From Rachycentron canadum (taxonomy: Eukaryota > Chordata > Actinopteri > Carangiformes > Rachycentridae), in contig CM076659.1 of NCBI GenBank assembly GCA_038496675.1, positions 20,961,983 through 21,025,982 of the forward strand: DNA of 64,000 nucleotides. The letters run 5' to 3'. The position numbers were made by a program, and so were the translations under genes. Below the pieces are notes generated by a model. The model searched no databases and was not told the DNA's origin. It was given only the letters and a program-made list of their open reading frames with translations. This document shows positions 60,471 to 64,000 of the stretch, one piece after another; the first letter of the stretch is position 1; every line of letters begins with the position of its first letter.

Positions 60471-62963
60471 ACTTTACAAACCCAGAACTTATATCCAGTT
60501 ATATCCATATATCCATATCCATATAGACAGTTTATGACAACAACTGATTGATGATCAGATACATCATAGAGAGTGAAACTTTGGCTCAAAGAGGATGAAA
60601 AATTCAACCAGTGCCCCTACAGCAGCAGACGCACTTGACCTCAAATGTCCTGGTCACAATAGTAAATACTGGGCCTGTCCTGAGAGGGACGTACCTACCT
60701 TGTGCGTGTGCTATGCCCTTATTAAAGGAGGACTCAGAGAATTGAAGCATGAGCATAAACAGAGCCAAAATCTAGAAAAATATAAAGAAAACATTTACAT
60801 TTTGCCATAACCCCTGGGTGATTCACGTTCTTCGTAATTCATACAAGGCACGGGCAAGGAGTTCTATATAACAGCTTACAGGCACAGTCACCTTTGTGTT
60901 TGGAGAGGGTGAGATTGCCACATTACGCATTTATTATGTTACCATGACAACAAAGGTCTGATACATCTGCAGCTGGTAAACTTCTACAAGTCACATTGAG
61001 GGTTGGAATAAGCAAACCTATGTGGCTGTTCAAGTTAGGAAACCAGAGGTAGAAGGTTTTTTTGCTGTAATAACAGGAGGGGAAGTTGTGCTGGGGGTGA
61101 TGATGGGGGAAGAACTGGTTTGTGGACAGGACAAGATGACGGAGAGGGGAAGTGATTGGGCTGTGGCTGCCTGGCTGCAGGCAGGATGAACACAGGGAAG
61201 AGGGGGGTGGATTCCTTTCAGGATGATGCTGTTGCAGGAGCAGAGAGCCACAGGTGACTGGAGTCCACTTAGGTGGGGTGAGTACAGTGATGACTTGACA
61301 CAGGTGGACAAGCACAAAACTACAACAGACAAAAAGCAAAGCTGGACATGACAAACAACAAAGAGACCGGGCTGTAGAACAACACCTGGTGGTGAATGGT
61401 GAATTAATTCATTTTTGGTCCTTTTATGCTGCGCAAGGAAGTTGCATTAGTTGCAGGATGAAGATCAGGTGTGGAGGAAGACTGGGAACAGGGAACTCAG
61501 GAGGCCATACCCAGCTGCACTAACACACTCACACACACACACCAAAACAGGGATAGGTTACAGACTGGGGACAAACATGCAAATGCATGAAGGAAACACA
61601 AGCAAAACAGGGTTTAACACGACCTAATCCTAATACCCCCACTGTTTTCATTTAGTGAAAGCTCCTTAATGCTAATGTCTGAGAAATCCAAAAGTCCAGC
61701 TTCATCTCATCTCCAGCTTTCCACTTTCATATTTGAATCTCTTATACTGCATACTACTCTGCATTCTGAGATCTTGACATTTACTTTGCTCAAACACTGG
61801 TCTCAGCTGAGCAGTTGACCTCACATTAAAGTTCAGTCTAATTATAATATCAGGAGTAATAACACATTCTGTGAGCCTCAGCCCCCACATATGAGGTTGG
61901 AATTAATTTGCTATATTAATGTAATCATGTTTCTAACATCCAGGTAACTATCTATTCTTTTTTCCACTTTAATCATTTGCCTTATTTGTTGTTTTTGTCT
62001 TCTAATGGATCAGTTGATGTGTTTTTTTTCTCTTCAATGTAAATGAATGTTTAAAGTCTGTCCGTGTGAGTTGCACTCAGTGTTGCTCTACTTGTCGACT
62101 TTGTGCAGTTGCTTTTTGAAATCCATATTTATGAGACCAGGCTCACAAGACTTTGTTCCCAGCAGTTACCTGGAGCGAGTGAACACACAGCCCTCTGTGC
62201 ACAGCTGGACTGATGTGCATCAAAGCAAAAACAAGTCTTAACTTTTGACCTGGGAAAAATAATAACACATGAGAGACATGCAGCTTGAACAATCACATTT
62301 ACTGAAGAGATATATACAGTATTTAGGCCTCTGCATCTGATGGACTGTCAATCATGAAAAAGTTGATCAGCTAATAAAATACAAGATGCTCAATAACACA
62401 CCATTTTAATGGGCAGCATTCAGACTGAAGGTAAGATGGCTTTACCCTTGATTTGGACTTGTCTTGACAAGACACTTGGATTTTCAATTAAAAAAGCTGA
62501 TGAAATTGATATTTAAAAGATTTAATACAAACACTGTGGACAAAGATAAACGAGAAAGCAGTCAGATGCATACAAATGAACCGTCAAATGTAACAACAGA
62601 GCACACAGTGATAAATATTGTTGTCCTATTTCACCTGGATAATAACTGGATGCAACTGAATTACACATTTGAATAAACAAATTTACATTTATCTGAAGAA
62701 AATTCATGATTTAGAGAAAATTTTCTGAATGTGTGCTTTGGCCACAGATGTTGATCAGCACAGTTCAGAAAATCTTCCTCTAAGAGAAAGAAAGAAAAAG
62801 GAGGAAAATGTCCCACTGAAACAATAAAAAAATAAGAAATAGGAAATGCTAAAAGTCAAGCATTACAGATGCAAATTCCTTTTTAGTCAGATTTTTACCT
62901 TTATATCATATCATATTGCCTCCCTTTTTAGATGATATTATACAAAGAAGCTTTTTTTACCTA
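60471..62963. other. Non-coding tract
   Basis: No gene recognised. It includes a repeat H scrap at about 60937-60965 (GTTACCATGACAACAAAGGTC) and a short CA run near 61528-61541. ORFs 60595-60810 and 60923-61354 have no known motif. Confidence 0.5.
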
Positions 62964-63166
62964 ATATCCATCCATCCATTATCTACAATATTTATCTGTG
63001 TAGGGTTATGTGGAGCTGGAGCCAATCCCAGCTGACATAGGGTGAGTTAGAGTCACCAACTAACATAACATGTATGTCTTTGGACTGTGGGAAGAAGCTG
63101 GAGAACCCAGGGGGAACCCACACAGGCACAGGGAGAACAGGCAAAACTTGTACACAGTCTGCAGCA
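62964..63166 (+). repeat. Dispersed repeat F, copy 3
   Basis: 'CCATCCATCCATTATCTACA', 'GGAGCTGGAGCCAATCCCAG', 'TGTCTTTGGACTGTGGGAAG' and 'CAGGCACAGGGAGAACAGG' appear in the order usual for this fish repeat. It is the most complete copy in the window. Confidence 0.8.
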
Positions 63167-63179
63167 TGAACATCCATGA

Positions 63180-63605
63180 TATGGCACCCCAGCAGCAGGT
63201 GTACCAAACCTTGGTTACAATAATTAGTATGTGGACTGTATCAAGAGTGGGGTACCTACCTTCATTCCCACGGTTACTACAATAACAGTCATAGCTTTGT
63301 TAGGTTTACGAAGAGATGGTGATTTGGATTGAAGTAAGTACTTCCTTAACATTAGACAATCTTTGTTGTTATGGTTACAATAATAACAACATAATTTTTG
63401 CTTTGCTGAATGTCATGGATGATAGAAACAACATAAACCACATGGGAATTAAACACTGTTCTCCTGTGTTTTGTTGAGACATCCATCCTCAACCTCCTCC
63501 TGATGTGGACATTGTCACTCTATGAACTATGTCACTATGAGGTCATAATAACCTGCTGACAGACGACCTATGGGCTCTTTTTTACTGAACAGTCTCAGAA
63601 TTGCT
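63180..63605 (+). repeat. Dispersed repeat H, second long copy
   Basis: Aligned in order with 40590-41170. It is followed by sequence with no gene up to the window end. Confidence 0.7.
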
Positions 63606-64000
63606 ACTGATGTTTTCTACTGATGCAAATTTTCTAAAATACACTGATTTCTCTCATTAACTCAGTTCTACTTTGTGTTTGGTATAAACATAACATCAAT
63701 GAAACCTGCCCTAACCCTCCCTCCACATAGACTTTTAAACCTACCTTGAAGCTATTGTGAATTGTTGTGAAGGGCGGGGAGCAGTGCTCGAAGTAGTGCA
63801 GCACACACTGGTACGCAGTAACGTCACTTCTTTTACTCTCTTACTCAGAATTTCTCACAACAGTGCCCTTTTCTGCCCTCTCCATTTCAGGCTCATTTTT
63901 ATGTGTCCTATATTAACTACATTACCCAGAGGGCACCACATGATTCACTCTCCACAAACTAAGTACCCACTTGCCAGAGCTTATTCAGAGTGAATTAATC
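63606..64000. other. Non-coding window end
   Basis: No gene recognised. The plus-strand ORF 63757-63993 has no visible domain. Confidence 0.5.

Noticed and set aside
1..64000. tRNA, rRNA or microRNA genes
   Set aside because: No cloverleaf with A/B boxes and no rRNA segment was recognised by eye. A covariance-model scan would be needed to exclude them fully.

Overview
The window is vertebrate nuclear DNA, most likely from a teleost fish and probably a percomorph. I base this on interrupted genes with GT..AG introns, long CA/TG/CT microsatellites, a Tc1-type transposon, and dispersed repeats that I recognise as typical of fish genomes. There is no prokaryotic gene organisation. The species cannot be named from the sequence.

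Genes lie only in the first 6.2 kb. At the left edge, on the minus strand, is the first coding exon of an ARFGEF3 (BIG3)-like gene (28-112); the rest of that gene lies outside the window. Facing away from it, with start codons about 3.65 kb apart, is a complete two-exon 5-HT7 serotonin receptor gene (htr7, plus strand, coding 3766-4349 and 5261-6149, 490 residues). The interval between them holds two CpG-rich ends, a long CT microsatellite, a perfect CRE palindrome, an E-box and an upstream ORF that overlaps the receptor start. The receptor has all the class A amine-receptor landmarks. It also has an N-terminal alanine tract, a much enlarged third cytoplasmic loop, a 911-bp intron inside the DRY codon with a possible in-frame alternative acceptor, and a C-terminus that reads as a class I PDZ ligand.

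From about 7.45 kb to 64 kb I find no convincing host gene. This 56-kb tract is AT-rich intergenic DNA (or intron of something unseen) filled with mobile-element remains. These include a dead Tc1 DD34E transposon with intact terminal repeats (42244-43500) and a small MITE-like family ending in GGGACCTTT (five copies). There are several other dispersed families in two or more copies, a nearly identical inverted repeat pair with arms of about 0.4 kb (34147-35409), a perfect 16-bp-arm hairpin (52471-52506), and many microsatellites. A 443-bp sequence is directly repeated on either side of a single N at 55721, which looks like an assembly join.

I found no RNA gene, CRISPR array or obviously new multi-gene system. 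The most interesting material is the lineage-specific form of the receptor, its divergent promoter region, and the structural oddities in the repeats.
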